The notes: generated by a model from the sequence alone, not told the origin. A DNA stretch of 64,000 nucleotides from Planoprotostelium fungivorum (GCA_003024175.1 MDYQ01000008.1:202591-266590); one strand, 5' to 3'. Positions 43,600-54,332 are shown, numbered from the stretch's first letter. Numbers and translations: made by a program.

Positions 43600-44926
43600 C
43601 AGCTGGTGCTTTCAATAAATGGTATCTTTTGGAAGGTCTGTTAGAAAGAGGACACAGAGACGCCATCGCATGGTTTCACCAACAAGGCCACATCGATGAG
43701 TCGACAGGACGAGGAATGTGAGTTTTTCAAAGTCGGTTGTACTGAACGGTTCGAGGTATTAGAATAGAGCGCGAAGAGGGGATATGGACATGATCAATTG
43801 GCTGGTAGATCGTATTGAGATGGAGAAATAGCTGACCGACGGCAGGAAGCAAATCAGATACCCCACCATCCATTCTCAGAGTACATCGGGTCTGGCGAGT
43901 TTGTCAGTTCGAAGCTCGAATGGGCATTGAAGGTGACGCAGGATCGGCGGTAAAGCTTCCAATTGATCATCAAATAGAGTGGTGCCGTCTGTGATTATGA
44001 ATCAGCCCTGGCGGTCAGCTACCTCGAGGTGATGAAGTGGTGCGTGCAGCACCAGCAAGGCCTCCCTGAGACTTCTTTCATTCAACATCTAACGTATAAT
44101 GAAGACATCTCGCAAGAGGTGAATTCATCACCATTGAGATGTCCGCTATTGATTCTCACCTCTAGACAGGCCATTCAATTAGCCATCGATCACAAGTACA
44201 TCACAAAGAAGACCGAAATCTATTTTCATGATATGATAGATGACTTCCTTCCAGTGGTCAAATTCTTGTACGAGAGAGGTGTGCTGCATTACAAGATGTG
44301 AGTTTGCGATGAGAAAGCGGTACACCGATCGATCACAGTTGTGCCAAAGCAATAGACATGGATCATCTCAACGTCATCCAATGGGCTTTAGACCATGGTT
44401 ACAAGTTATGTAAGGAGTCCTTACACTATCTCATCCAATGGGGATCGCTCGACACGTTCAAATGGATCATCGGAAGTGAGACGGAGACAGACTTCACCTC
44501 TGACCATCTGCAGCCTCTTGTACAGACGAAGAGATGATGTACAAGCAGGCTTCGAATGCGGTGAACATTGAAGTCATAGAGTACATGCTGCAGAGAAAGT
44601 GGGGGAAGGATCTAGAGGAGGTCCAAACGTGGATCAATTACAAACAATTGCAGTTCTCTCAGAAGAGAACCAGAGACACGCAATTGAAGTACCTTTGGAA
44701 TCATGGAAGACCAAAGACTAGAGCGGTTATATTGCTGATAAAAGAACGGTCCCCCATTTTTTACGTTGCCGGCTGTCCAATTCAGCAGGGTCTCTGCAAG
44801 TGCACAGATATTAATGGAGACGTACGATCAATGGACTCAAATACGATACGTCCGACGACCAAGTCATCGCCCAGATCTGTGACGAGCTGTGAATCGAACA
44901 AACAGAGTCGTCGCTGTGTCTCTTAG
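43600..44926 (+). CDS. Ankyrin-like repeat protein
   Basis: Exons joined by short introns give KWYLLEGLLERGHRDAIAWF, ARRGDMDMINWL, NQIPHHPFSEYIGSGEFVSS, CDYESALAVSYLEVMKWCVQ, AIQLAIDHKYITKKTEIYFH, DFLPVVKFLYERGVLHYKM, AKAIDMDHLNVIQWALDHGY, LIQWGSLDTFKWIIG, NAVNIEVIEYMLQRKWGKDL and an end SRRCVS. The repeat V(I/V)xWxxxxG spaced ~25-30 residues is the divergent ankyrin type found in amoebae and in giant viruses. The first exon is not certain (start somewhere near 43560-43600). Function: probably protein binding. Confidence 0.6.
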
Positions 44927-44992
44927 CAGACTCAAAGAAGCCGTGGTGAAGTTTCAGAACCGAAAGTCATCACCAGCAGATGCATCTTCCAC

Positions 44993-45340
44993 TCATGAAT
45001 TCCATTGTATGCTTGTCGTATCGTTAATGAAATCCACACCTAAGAGCACAATTTGATGCTGGCTCCAGCCACGAGACAACGTGCTAGACATCAATGACGC
45101 ATTCGACCCTTCCTCGTGAATCCTATAGTTGTGCGATATCAAATGGTGTTGATAACCTTCCCAATGTTGCAAAATTGAGCCAGCCTTGAAGACAAGCCTA
45201 ACTATCAGCTCATTCTGCATCCTTGCGAACGTTCGCACCTCCTCCTTTAGTGGTGGAAGGTCAACGGTCCTCTGTGGTCTCTGGCATGCGCACACAGCTT
45301 CAGGGAAGCAGCAGCAGAAAATATCTTCTATAATCCTCAA
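44993..45340 (-). CDS. Hypothetical intronless ORF with Cys-rich N-terminus
   Basis: 115 codons, MRIIEDIFCCCFPEAVCACQ ... to INDTTSIQWNS. CCC and CAC near the N-terminus could be palmitoylated. There is no family match. It overlaps the 3' flank of the ankyrin-like gene, so it may be chance. Confidence 0.3.
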   Translation of the reverse strand: MRIIEDIFCCCFPEAVCACQRPQRTVDLPPLKEEVRTFARMQNELIVRLVFKAGSILQHWEGYQHHLISHNYRIHEEGSNASLMSSTLSRGWSQHQIVLLGVDFINDTTSIQWNS

Positions 45341-45711
45341 ATGCTCCCTTTACTCCACGAGATTATCCTTATTCATCTGCACAATCTGTCATTCGATGTA
45401 TTTGTGCGAAACTGTCGGCTGAATTCGGACCACAACTTTCAAATGCTCTCTATTATCCAGACCTTACGCGGACACACTTAGCGAGAAGTTAGCCTAAGAC
45501 AAGAATTTGAGTGAGTCTGCACGGGCTATTAATAGATTCATACGAGAGAATAGGGACACCACCACCAGGAACCTTGGTGACCACTCAAGCTTGGTGACGC
45601 GTTTCCACAATCATCACGTTAACAAACCGAGATGAATTTGCATAGTGTCACCATGACAATAACACGAATCCATCTTCATCTCGTCATTCTAACGTACCAC
45701 CACCAACCAAC
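45341..45711. other. Intergenic, 5' flank of secreted-protein gene
   Basis: No supported gene. AACACGAATCC and similar short repeats are present, with a pyrimidine-rich stretch just before the ATG at 45712. Confidence 0.35.
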
Positions 45712-46347
45712 ATGAAGCTCCTGGCTATCTTCCTTCTCTCCGCCTTGTGCCTCGCTGCAGCTAAGAACGATCTCGATCAGGAAGACATCGACAGCATCCG
45801 TCTGCAAGTCACAGAGCGTCAGTACCAATACAACCATGCCTTCGATGATGCCATCAAGATCTGCACCTGCAAGGGAGCCAGCTCCGCTGCCTGTACCGCC
45901 GCGATCAGTGCCACCGTCTCCGTCTTTTGCGATCAGAGAAACTTTGTCTCATGGCAAGCACCTCCCTCTCTCCCTCAGATCCCTGATCTGAACGTCGTCA
46001 AGAGCACCTACGGATTCCTCTCCACCGCTCTCTTCACTGGATTCTCCGTGCATGAGGTCACATCGCCCGTCGTGAACGTCTACCAGCTGGGAGACAACGT
46101 CTTTGCCAACTTCACGGCCAGAGTCACACAGACCGCCAGACAATTCAGCCAGCCCGGTAACACGAGCAGTCCCATCGTCTTTGGAAGAAGCACCGCCTAT
46201 TACAACATGTATCAGGTCACATCCACTCGCGGACAGCGCCAAGTCTGCATGAAGAGATTCGTCTCCGCTGTGGATGTCTTGTACCTGCTCAAGGAGGACC
46301 CCCCTGCTTACCAATGCGACGCCACCGCCGACAATCATTTCGAATGA
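45712..46347 (+). CDS. Secreted protein, intronless
   Basis: A single exon of 211 codons. The signal peptide is MKLLAIFLLSALCLAAAKND. The mature part has paired Cys (CTCKGASSAAC, VFCDQRN, RQVCMKRF, YQCDATA), two N-glycosylation sites (NFTA, NTSS) and a beta-rich middle (FTGFSVHEVTSPVVNVYQLG). The C-terminal half (VNVYQLGDNVFANFTARVTQ, TAYYNMYQVTSTRGQRQVCM) recalls an NTF2/SnoaL-like fold with a late helix, but the match is weak. It is likely extracellular or phagosomal. Codon use is strongly biased to C-ending codons, suggesting high expression. Confidence 0.75.
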   Translation: MKLLAIFLLSALCLAAAKNDLDQEDIDSIRLQVTERQYQYNHAFDDAIKICTCKGASSAACTAAISATVSVFCDQRNFVSWQAPPSLPQIPDLNVVKSTYGFLSTALFTGFSVHEVTSPVVNVYQLGDNVFANFTARVTQTARQFSQPGNTSSPIVFGRSTAYYNMYQVTSTRGQRQVCMKRFVSAVDVLYLLKEDPPAYQCDATADNHFE

Positions 46348-46681
46348 TGATGCCATCTGTCTTCGAATGGGACAACCGATCACATAAACGATTTGTACCT
46401 TCTATTCTTTCTCTTCTCTCAAAAAATACATTTGTAAGTCCATGAGAAATCTATTATCCTCTTGTCTCATCATCGCGGAGAACATCTTCGTCCATGGATG
46501 TGATGATGGCTCGTCACTGTGTGGCTGTAGAATCGAAATCAGGAAGGCAGACAAGGAGGGGATAGCTAGCGAAGCGATAGCGAGGAATCAAGCACGCAGC
46601 ATGCAGCATGAGCTCGGCATGGGTCCTGTTCAGATCGCGAGTTTCACAAGGAGATGTTTCAGACATATGAAACACTCACCC

Positions 46682-47617
46682 TCAATCACGTTGCCTCTTT
46701 GGGCTGCGAGGGCTGTCATCGCGCTGGATAAATTCAGCGAAAATCGATCTACAACGGTGTAGATCGTCACCTCTCTCTCTCTCTTGCGGTCGGCTTCGGG
46801 CGAGGCAGATCTCCTGCGGTCGTCGCTGGAGGGGTCAGTCCCAAATGATGGGAGGTCCTAAATCCGTTCACCTGACGCGGTCGCGTGAGCTGGAGGAGTC
46901 TTTGGTACCGGCATCGATGGGGTGGCAACCCTTGCAACGACAAGTCACACAACCATCGGCACCTGACGTGATGTCTTAGAGGTGATGATCGGATGGAAAT
47001 GAGATGATATGGGATGAAAAGACGCACTGAGTAGGGTTCTCCTCTCTCTGTGTGGAATGATGCAGATGCATGTCTTGCGATTTCTGGATGTCTCTCCCGC
47101 ACATTGAGCGCAGCACCTTCGATGATCTTCAGTTTCCCGCGATCTCACATCTTCCATTCACCTGTCTGCGGCGGAGAAGTAACTCCTTCTTGGTGGTCCG
47201 TAAGAAGATCTTCTTCGCGGGCTACGATCTCTCCTGTCTCTATCTCTCCTGGGAGATCGGCTCCTATCTCTATCTCTCCTGGGAGATCGACTCCTGTCTC
47301 TTCTAGGGCTCCTGTCTCTCCTCGGACTTCTTTCTCTCCTTGGGCTTCTACTCCTCCTGTCTTTTCTCGGAGATCGATCTCTATTGTCTCTCCTCGGAGA
47401 TCGATCTCTTCTGGGTGATGCACTCCTCTCTCTCCGGGGTGATGCACTCTTGTTTCTCTTTGGTGAAGGGCTTCTTTCTCTCTTCTCGGGTGTTCTAGAT
47501 CTTCTCACTGGGCTGCGAGAGGCAGAGCGCTCGCGACTGGACAGAGGTTGGTTCTGAAAAGCATGAAGAAGATAGGTCTCACGTTGTTTCAGTCTGAGTA
47601 TCAACCTGACCTTCCAT
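46682..47617 (-). CDS. SR-rich protein with an MSL2-type CXC zinc domain
   Basis: Exons: MEGQVDTQTETT, then RERSASRSPVRRSRTPEKR and a long SPRRDRSPRRDRSRSPRRDR array (residues ~30-130). Two small exons carry CCAQCAGETSRNRKTCICII, PHREENPTQ, GADGCVTCRCKGCHPIDAG. The spacing of nine Cys, with RNRKxCxC and GCxxCRCKGC, matches the CXC domain known from the MSL2 protein. The C-terminus is SDDRRRSASPEADRKRE and RDDSPRSPKRQRD. SR arrays normally work in splicing; the MSL2 CXC domain binds DNA. The combination suggests an RNA/DNA-bridging factor, which is inference. The intron at 46724-46771 carries the palindromic element. Confidence 0.7.
46724..46771 (-). repeat. 48-nt SR-gene intron with palindromic double core
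   Basis: GATCTACACCGTTGTAGATC follows the donor GTGACG directly. It is a 20-nt inverted repeat with one central mismatch. The intron joins DRKRERE to RDDSPRS. Confidence 0.8.
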
Positions 47618-47799
47618 TGTGTGATTGGGAGATGTGATCCGCGATGGGCAATCGAAAAAGTTCTATTTTTTTTCTTTTCAAATGTCTTTTTGTTGTGTCA
47701 GCTCCACACGGGCACAACCTCATCTAGACGTTCTACTCTTGGACAACTATATAGATGGACGACAAAAGACATTACACATGCACTTCGCGGTAATTATTA

Positions 47800-49209
47800 T
47801 TATGTCACTCCCATTGCATGAAACCTCATTTGAATGAATTCCTGATCGTAGTTGATTGCCATGCCGTTAACATAATCTTCTTTCGATATGACACCGTCCT
47901 TATCTGAATCCATCGACTCAAAGATGTCCCTCAGTGTGTTGATGTCTAATCTCTTCGTACTGCGGCACACAAAGTCGGCTAAATTCACACTGCCCACTTC
48001 TTCTGTTCGAGTCATCAGCCATCACAAAGACGGTGTGGGTATCGTCATCACCCTTGTCAATGAACCTCCATTCTTCCTCCAACTCTTTACGTTGTGCCTC
48101 CGTGAGGCTTGGTTTTGGAGGTGTAGGTGGTGGTGGAGGAAAAGCCTGAGAGAAGCTCAGTAAAAGACGTTCGAACCAACGAGACACTCACCCAAAGCTC
48201 GATCATCTCCAGCTCCTCTTTGGTAGCCAGACGGTTGAACGCCTTGACTAATTCTTTGAAGCAGATGACACCTGTAAGGGTGAGGTTCTCTTCACTGCGA
48301 TGATGGATCACCATTGGCATCGACATCGACGATATTGAAGAAGGTGTCTGGGTCGATGGGTCGTGGAATTTCTTCGTGGTTCTAAAGAGGTCAACTCTTC
48401 GCATGGTCTTCATCATGTCACCCCGAAGACAGAATCTCCATAACGAGACATCCATCGTGCACGGAAGTTCGTTCGGGTGATGTGAGGCTCTCCATCGGAC
48501 AAGTGAATGTAATACTCTCTCACCAGGGCTAATGAATTCACGTCGAATCGATGCAGACCTGTCGGTAGTTGTTTCACTCCTCGTGAGTCAGAATGGAAGA
48601 TCGTGATGATGGAGATGTAACTCACGTCCTGCATTGGCGAATGAGCGTCGCAGAGTGCGATTACGATTTTTGACACAGAGATCGCTCTCATTGAGGTTCG
48701 TGAGGAGACCCTTGTTGGAGCCTGATTTAGACATCTCCTTGTCGCTCTTTTGTTTCAGCAGGGGGCTCGTGTTCTTTCTCGATGTGCGTGGAGAATTCTC
48801 TCGACTGTCTCTGTGCGTATCTCGATGCGTGTCTTTGTGTGTATCGCGGTGCGTGTGAAATTGATCTTTGTGTGAGACGGGTGATTTTCTCTCTGGCAAT
48901 GGACTGCTTCTCTCGAACGCTGTCCATCGTCAACATCGTCTCCGTCACGAACACTTCACCTCTTGGACTGAGCGGTGGTAGAACCTCCACATCTTGCAGA
49001 TTAAGTGATGCCCTTCGATTCTTTCTGTCCCTCTCATCTTCTCTTGGTGAGCCCACCCTGGGTGATTGCAGCCTCATAGATTCTGGTCGTGGTGATAACA
49101 GAGCTCGTGGTGATCTCGTCGAACCTTCAGCGAGTGCATCCAGCGCCGCGTCTATGGATCTCCTCTGATCGACATTCACCAAGTTGATCTGAGGCAGCTG
49201 GAGGGGCAT
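47800..49209 (-). CDS. EF-hand calcium-binding protein with a disordered Ser/Arg-rich N-terminus
   Basis: Seven or so exons. The start MPLQLPQINLVNVDQRRSID and a low-complexity part (SPRALLSPRPESMRLQSPRV, THRDTHKDTHRDTHRDSREN) precede a conserved middle (GLHRFDVNSLALVREYYIHL). Three EF-hands follow. The first is FFNIVDVDANGVICFKELVK, whose 12-residue loop D-V-D-A-N-G-V-I-C-F-K-E is canonical. The second, EEWRFIDKEEVGSVNLADFV, is degenerate. The third, IFESMDSDKDGVISKEDYVN, is canonical. A Pro-rich linker (AFPPPPPTPPKPSL) lies between the first and second. The 40-nt intron inside the first EF loop is confirmed by the perfect loop that it restores. Its role is Ca2+ sensing, with an unknown partner. 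Confidence 0.8.
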
Positions 49210-49341
49210 GATGCTGCTGCTTGGGGGATTGGGCAAAGGATTCGGTTTTTCCGGTTGGTAGTCAAATGGTGCATTGAGAATGGATCACTTCTCTCCCGAC
49301 TGCTGGAATATGCACGACGAAAAAATTAGTGATCCAAATGC

Positions 49342-49632
49342 ATGGACACCAACCAGAAAAACAGCTTCGGTTTGATAGATCGCCGGGATCTATTTATGTG
49401 TGGCACCCGCTGCCGGTCCCTTTACTTCGACCTGAAACGTCCGATCTGCTTGTTTGTTATCCCAGACCACAATCCCATAGCGCTCCATGTTCAAAACAGG
49501 GGACATCATGTTATATACGATGGTAAGCCTTGGGGTACGAACGTTAGACATCCTCTGCATCACGTGCAGATACGTCTGAAGAGGATCACATGTTCTCAAA
49601 AGATGATGCATTGCACTCGATTCGGTTTATGA
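49342..49632. other. Ambiguous open region, both strands
   Basis: The plus strand has a 96-codon frame (MDTNQKNSFGLIDRRDLFM...) and the minus strand a 73-codon frame ending VEVKGPAAGATHK. Neither has a family match or supporting splice structure, so I cannot choose. Confidence 0.2.
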
Positions 49633-49638
49633 AAAATT

Positions 49639-49996
49639 TTAGAGGGCTCTCAGGGCAACGAGCTCGTCGTGGGCGGCGCTCATCTCTCTCTGCTTCTCCT
49701 TCTCGGCCTCAACCTTTCCAGTGGAGGCGAGGGTGGCAGCTTCCTTCTTCAGGATCTCGATCTTGTCTTCGAGCTCGAGGATCTTGTCCTTGTTCTGCTT
49801 GTGGTGGTCTCCCTCTCTTCCTTGGGGCTTAAGGTTGCTGGCATCCTCCTTGGGCTCCTCCTTCTTCAGCGAGGCGGTGTTATCGGGGTGGTCGGTGTCT
49901 GTATGGACGATCAGACGATGATCATCTGACAGAATGAGATGCCTCACATTGGCCGGTGGCGGCGTGAGTCTGGTTGTCTTCGGTAACTTTGGTCAT
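49639..49996 (-). CDS. Small coiled-coil protein
   Basis: Two exons: MTKVTEDNQTHAATGQ, an intron of about 49 nt, then YTDHPDNTASLKKEEPKEDA and a coiled coil (KDKILELEDKIEILKKEAA) ending ELVALRAL. About 105 residues, charged, no membrane segment. The codons are strongly biased to C/G in third position, as in highly expressed genes of this window. Function unknown. Confidence 0.65.
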
Positions 49997-50379
49997 TGCG
50001 TGTTGTTGTGTTTTGGTCTTGGAATTTGTGTCTCATCTCTCGCCCACGTATCGACATACGTAATTCTACGAACACCGCAGATCTCTACCGCTTTCGTTGT
50101 GTTGATGTGCGTGTCACGTGATCGAATCCAGATTGGAAAAAAAAAAAAGCGTTTTTTCTGGGATTCGAAACGAGAAATGATCGCTGCCATCAATCATGAA
50201 AGGCTATCCAAATCTGAGATGAAGAACCGGAGAAGTGCGTCGCAATCCAGCGAAGCCACAGAGACAATGCTGAATAAACCTTTTCTCTGTTGCAGGTGTA
50301 TAACGACCCAACCGTCACACTCATTCGCCTCACGTGGAGTCCATCACACGATTCACATCATCTACACGGATCGAAACGT

Positions 50380-51861
50380 TTATTTGACCATGATGTCCGC
50401 ATGGGACACCCTCCTCCCCCCATTTCCGAGCGGATTCGGTGACTCTCTCTTCGGTTCTCTCTTCTCTCCGTTCTTTCTAAAGATGACGACCATGTAGACT
50501 CCCGCGGCCTCCCATTCTTCTTTCGAGATGGTGCCCCTGTCGTTGAACACGTTCATTCTCTGTAAGAGGGTCTCGAAGGCCTGGCAGTTCTCGGAGAAGT
50601 AGTCGTGGCTGCCGGTGCATTTGATGAGTTCTAAGCCGTAGCGTCTGCCGATGCTGATCGGTGTGAGATGATGATCGTGAGACGATTGATTTCGGAGAAT
50701 GGTGGAAATCGTGAGACATCATGGACATATTATCAGTAATGATGATCATCATCGCGATGGAGGATGATCGAAATGTCCATGACTCACTCGGCCAATGTAG
50801 GAATGTGAACGAGAAATTCCGGGCAAGAATCAACCGATTCGACGAGAGAAAAGTTGTACGTGCAGCCGAACCGTGTCAGCTTCTCCTTATCTCTGAAATC
50901 GAACCTGTACAATGGGTTGCCGAAGCTCTCTCCGTCGGCTTCTCTCAGCCTCTTCCTGCACATCACATTGAGACGAGTTTGAAGGCAGCGAGAGAAGTAC
51001 TCACACGATCCAGTATGCGTTGGGTATAGTGCAAACGAAATATCTGCCGGGGTTCAGTCTGCAGCTGGCGTTGTACAGTAGAGAATCGACTCTCTCTTCG
51101 CTCTCGAAGGAATAGTGCAGGGCGAACTGACACGATACAAAGTCGAATTTCAAATTGTCGGGTAAGTCTTCGAGTAGGTTTTTCTGCTCGATGATGAGAT
51201 GGAGTCGAGTTTGTGTGTCACCTTGAAACAGTCGGCGGCGATGAATGCGGATGGGTTGTTGTATCTCTTGCTGTTGAATCGATCGACGGCGTCTTTGACG
51301 CTCTGATGGGCGACATCTGTAAAGACATCATTGCGTGTGGAGATGGTGAGGATGATGTACCCGCTAACACGTAGTTTTGTGGTTTCTTAAGCATCAGTTT
51401 GTTCAGGTCACCACCTTTACCTCCACCTGCAGTCTACGATCAATGACGGATGGAGATGGGAGGAATCCGAGACGAGAGAACTCACAGAGGTCTAAGATGT
51501 TGGCGCGGTCTGGGCAATGCACAGAGATGAGGACACTCTTGATCCAGTTATTAAAGTTTTTGAGACAGAGAATTTTACTCTGTTGTCTGTGAGCTACACC
51601 GAGATCCTGTCGTCTGTGTCAGTCGTTAGAGTATGAGAGTGATGTCTGCACCGGTCTATCATTATAATGCCGAGCGATCTGAGTGACTGCAGAATTCGAA
51701 TTCGAAGGTCCGTGTTGAGGTCTATCGTGTTGCTGTTTGGATGTTCAGAAAAATAACATCCATCAATCGGATAATCATACTCTCTGTCGTCTGTCGTCTC
51801 CGTGTTGTTGGTTGTTATGTGATGATCCTGAATAAGAATCTCCCCTCGATGATGAGTGCAT
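50380..51861 (-). CDS. RNMT: mRNA cap guanine-N7 methyltransferase
   Basis: About eight exons. A Ser/Gln-rich start (MHSSSRGDSYSGSSHNNQQH) leads to VTQIARHYNDRP, DLGVAHRQQSKILCLKNFNN and WIKSVLISVHCPDRANILDL. The SAM-binding loop is CGGKGGDLNKLMLKKPQNY. Then come FVSCQFALHYSFESEERVDS, LLYNASCRLNPGRYFVCTIP NAYWIV, and late motifs KLTRFGCTYNFSLVESVDSC PEFLVH and EEWEAAGVYMVVIFRK. This is the whole catalytic core of Abd1/RNMT, which methylates the guanine of the mRNA cap. The in-frame 45-nt intron after NDRP removes a stop and is fixed by family alignment. It diverges from WDR55 with 84 bp between starts. Confidence 0.9.
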
Positions 51862-51945
51862 GCTGTTTGAAATGCTGGAAATGATCGTGTGTTCCCCTCT
51901 ACAACTTGACAACAGAAGAACGCAGGAAATTGAAGAGGGAAAACC
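51862..51945. promoter_or_regulatory. Divergent promoter between cap methyltransferase and WDR55
   Basis: Eighty-four bases between the two start codons. They include one CTCTACAACTTGAC, a partial copy of the recurrent motif. Both products act in RNA maturation, so shared regulation is plausible but unproved. Confidence 0.45.
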
Positions 51946-53698
51946 ATGATGGACGATAGTGTCAACGATGAAATAGAGGAGGAATTCATGTCTTCTGAAG
52001 AAGAGAACGAGGAGGAGGAAGATGACACTCCGGGTCTTTGGGAAGAAGATGATGATGGAGAGGTGAGTTGAGAGACACAGACCACCTCTTCCGCGAGCGT
52101 CACGAGACGTGTGTCATCCTTAGAATAACCATCATCATAGGAAGCTGCTCCCAAGAAGATCGTCCTTCCAGATTTTGTTTTCGAAGCCAGGTTCCACCCC
52201 ACTCAAGAATTTGTCGCTGCATCTTCCATCAATGGTTACGTTCGACTGTGAGATCATCTGATACATCATCACGATTGAAAATGAACCAGATATTCCTACG
52301 GACTGCAAGCCAACACGCTCTTGCACGATTTGAAGATCCACCAGGATTCGGTTCGTTCGGTCATCTTCTCGAATAGTGGACAACGTAAGTAGATCATGAT
52401 GCAACACGTTCCACTCTATCTCTAAACCGAAACAGTCTTATTCTCAGGATCTGCTGATAAGAGTCTGAGAGCTGTAGACGTTCACACCGGCCAGTTAGTC
52501 TACACCCAATCCAACGCACACACGTGAGTAATTTTCCACCATCAAAAGTCTCACTGAGTAATGATAGTTCTGGTATCAACAGCATGCACGTGCACAGTGA
52601 TTGGGAGATCGTCACAGGAGACGATGAGGGTGTCGTCAAGGTGATCCCTCATATGTTCATCCTGTCATCATCATCATCGTGTTCACACGTAACATCGTTA
52701 GATCTGGGATTCGCGACAGAAGAAGTCGATTCACACCTTCGAAGAGAACGCCGATTACATCTCCGACATCACATCTGACATGAAGAAGACAGTGCTCGCC
52801 GCCGGGTGAGATCACTCCTCCATCACATCATCATCGTCCCTCCCCCGTCCGATCATCATCCGTCATCACATCATCCACCATCTGATCGCGATCAGAGGTG
52901 ATGGATGCCTCACCATCTTCAACACGAGAAAAGGAAAAGTCGAAGCCGTCGCCGAATGTCAAGACGAAGAACTCTTATCCGTCAAGATCATCAAGAACGG
53001 CAAGAAGGTGACACCCGATCATCTCATTCCGATCATGCGATCATGCGATCATGCGATCATGTGATCTCATCTCATGCTACAGGTCATCGCGGGAACACAG
53101 GAAGGACACTTGAACGTCTGGAACTGGGGAGAGTGGGAGACATTCAACGACAGAATATCTGGTCACCCCAGATCCGTCGACGCCATCCTTCCAATCGGTG
53201 AATTCAAACGAAATCTCTTCTGTGAACTAAAAATAGACCAGACGAGGACACCGTGACAACGGGTTCCAGCGACGGTATCGTACGTATCGTAAACGTACAC
53301 CCCAACAAGATCCTGGGAATCGTGGGACAACACGGTGGTATGCCCGTGGAGAGTCTCTCCATCAGGTGCGGTCACGTGACTGACGGGGTTGGTACTGACA
53401 CGAGCAGTGGTGATAAGACGTACCTGATGAGTTCATCACACGACCACACTCTAAAGTTCTACAACATCAAGTATCTATACGAGGAAGACGATACGGAAGA
53501 GGCGGCAGAAGAGGTGAGATGATGATGATGATGAAATGGTGACGGGGACAGATGCAAGAGGTGACGCTAGACGAGGAGAAAGAAGACAAGTCTGGAAAGA
53601 TGGAGATGTCAGACAGCGACGATGATGAGCCGAAGAAACCGAGTAACACGAAGACGATGAAGAATCAGAAGAAGAATTTCTTTGCAGATATTCTGTAA
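51946..53698 (+). CDS. WDR55: WD40 protein WDR55, ribosomal RNA maturation
   Basis: About eleven exons. An acidic start (MMDDSVNDEIEEEFMSSEEE) is followed by FVFEARFHPTQEFVAASSIN, DLKIHQDSVRSVIFSNSGQ, FSGSADKSLRAVDVHTGQLV, INSMHVHSDWEIVTGDDEGV, DYISDITSDMKKTVLAAGGD, GCLTIFNTRKGKVEAVAECQ, VIAGTQEGHLNVWNWGEWET and HPRSVDAILPI. TVTTGSSDGIVRIVNVHPNK and YLMSSSHDHTLKFYNIKYLY come next, then a charged tail ending KKNFFADIL. The acidic N-terminus, seven blades and short tail are those of WDR55 (yeast Jip5), a nucleolar protein of 60S subunit biogenesis. The stop overlaps an AATAAA signal. Confidence 0.88.
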
Positions 53699-53951
53699 TA
53701 AATGGAGGTCGATCGTTGGATCACATTGGATGATGATGATGACGACGACTGATCCTTCGATTTGGTTTCTGTCTAAGAGGGCACCCTCACGTTCATCCAT
53801 CTTTGAGAACGGAGCTGAGATGCCAATAAAAAAGTCACTTTCAGCGTCTTTCATCTACAAGGATCACGATCTTCTCATTTGATTTCCAGGGAATTTCGTT
53901 TTCTGGACCATCTGAAACATCATCATCACACACCTCCATCTATTGCAACCG

Positions 53952-54332
53952 ATGAGCAAGGGTCACAAGAAGGATCTCAAAGACGAAGCACGATACTTGC
54001 TAGGGAGGCAAGAATCAGGTCAATATAATGAAGACGAAGAGCTGACACAAAGGGTGAGGCCCTTTCTTCTGTCCTCTCGTTCTGAAATTTGTCACGATCA
54101 GCCCTGGTTCTTCAGACAGATGTGGTTCGTTCTTGCGGTATGCTTGGTCCTTCTATCCACTTCGGCTGCCGCCATCACTTATATGGTTGTGACACGAACA
54201 ACAAGTGAGAGTCATAGAGAATCTTTCTTTCATAGCATGATATATGCTCGTAGACAAATGGGACGAGGGTGTAGGAATTCCACCATCAGAAGCACCAACC
54301 TAAAGAGCGCAACTAATTTCTACAAACTATGA
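53952..54332 (+). CDS. Single-pass membrane protein
   Basis: MSKGHKKDLKDEARYLLGRQ ... DEELTQR, an in-frame 48-nt intron, then PWFFRQMWFVLAVCLVLLST SAAAITYMVV. The cytosolic N-terminus is basic and acidic, with one membrane helix (~20 residues), so it is probably a type II protein. The C-terminal part is short and Arg/Ser-rich; another splice near ACAACAAGTGAGAG could give a different end. No family recognised. Confidence 0.5.
   Translation: MSKGHKKDLKDEARYLLGRQESGQYNEDEELTQRVRPFLLSSRSEICHDQPWFFRQMWFVLAVCLVLLSTSAAAITYMVVTRTTSESHRESFFHSMIYARRQMGRGCRNSTIRSTNLKSATNFYKL

Noticed and set aside
44890-44910. A 17-nt intron (GTGAATCGAACAAACAG) near the end of the ankyrin-like gene
   Set aside because: A normal 43-nt intron from GTCATCGCCC to the same CAG gives a proper stop; the ultrashort splice is not needed.
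49934-50497. 187-codon plus-strand ORF
   Set aside because: It lies over the 3' exons of the cap methyltransferase and the 5' flank of the coiled-coil gene, with composition unlike real genes here.
51594-52202. 202-codon minus-strand ORF over the cap methyltransferase 5' end
   Set aside because: It is the shadow of WDR55 exon 1 and methyltransferase exons; the spliced methyltransferase frame fits the family.
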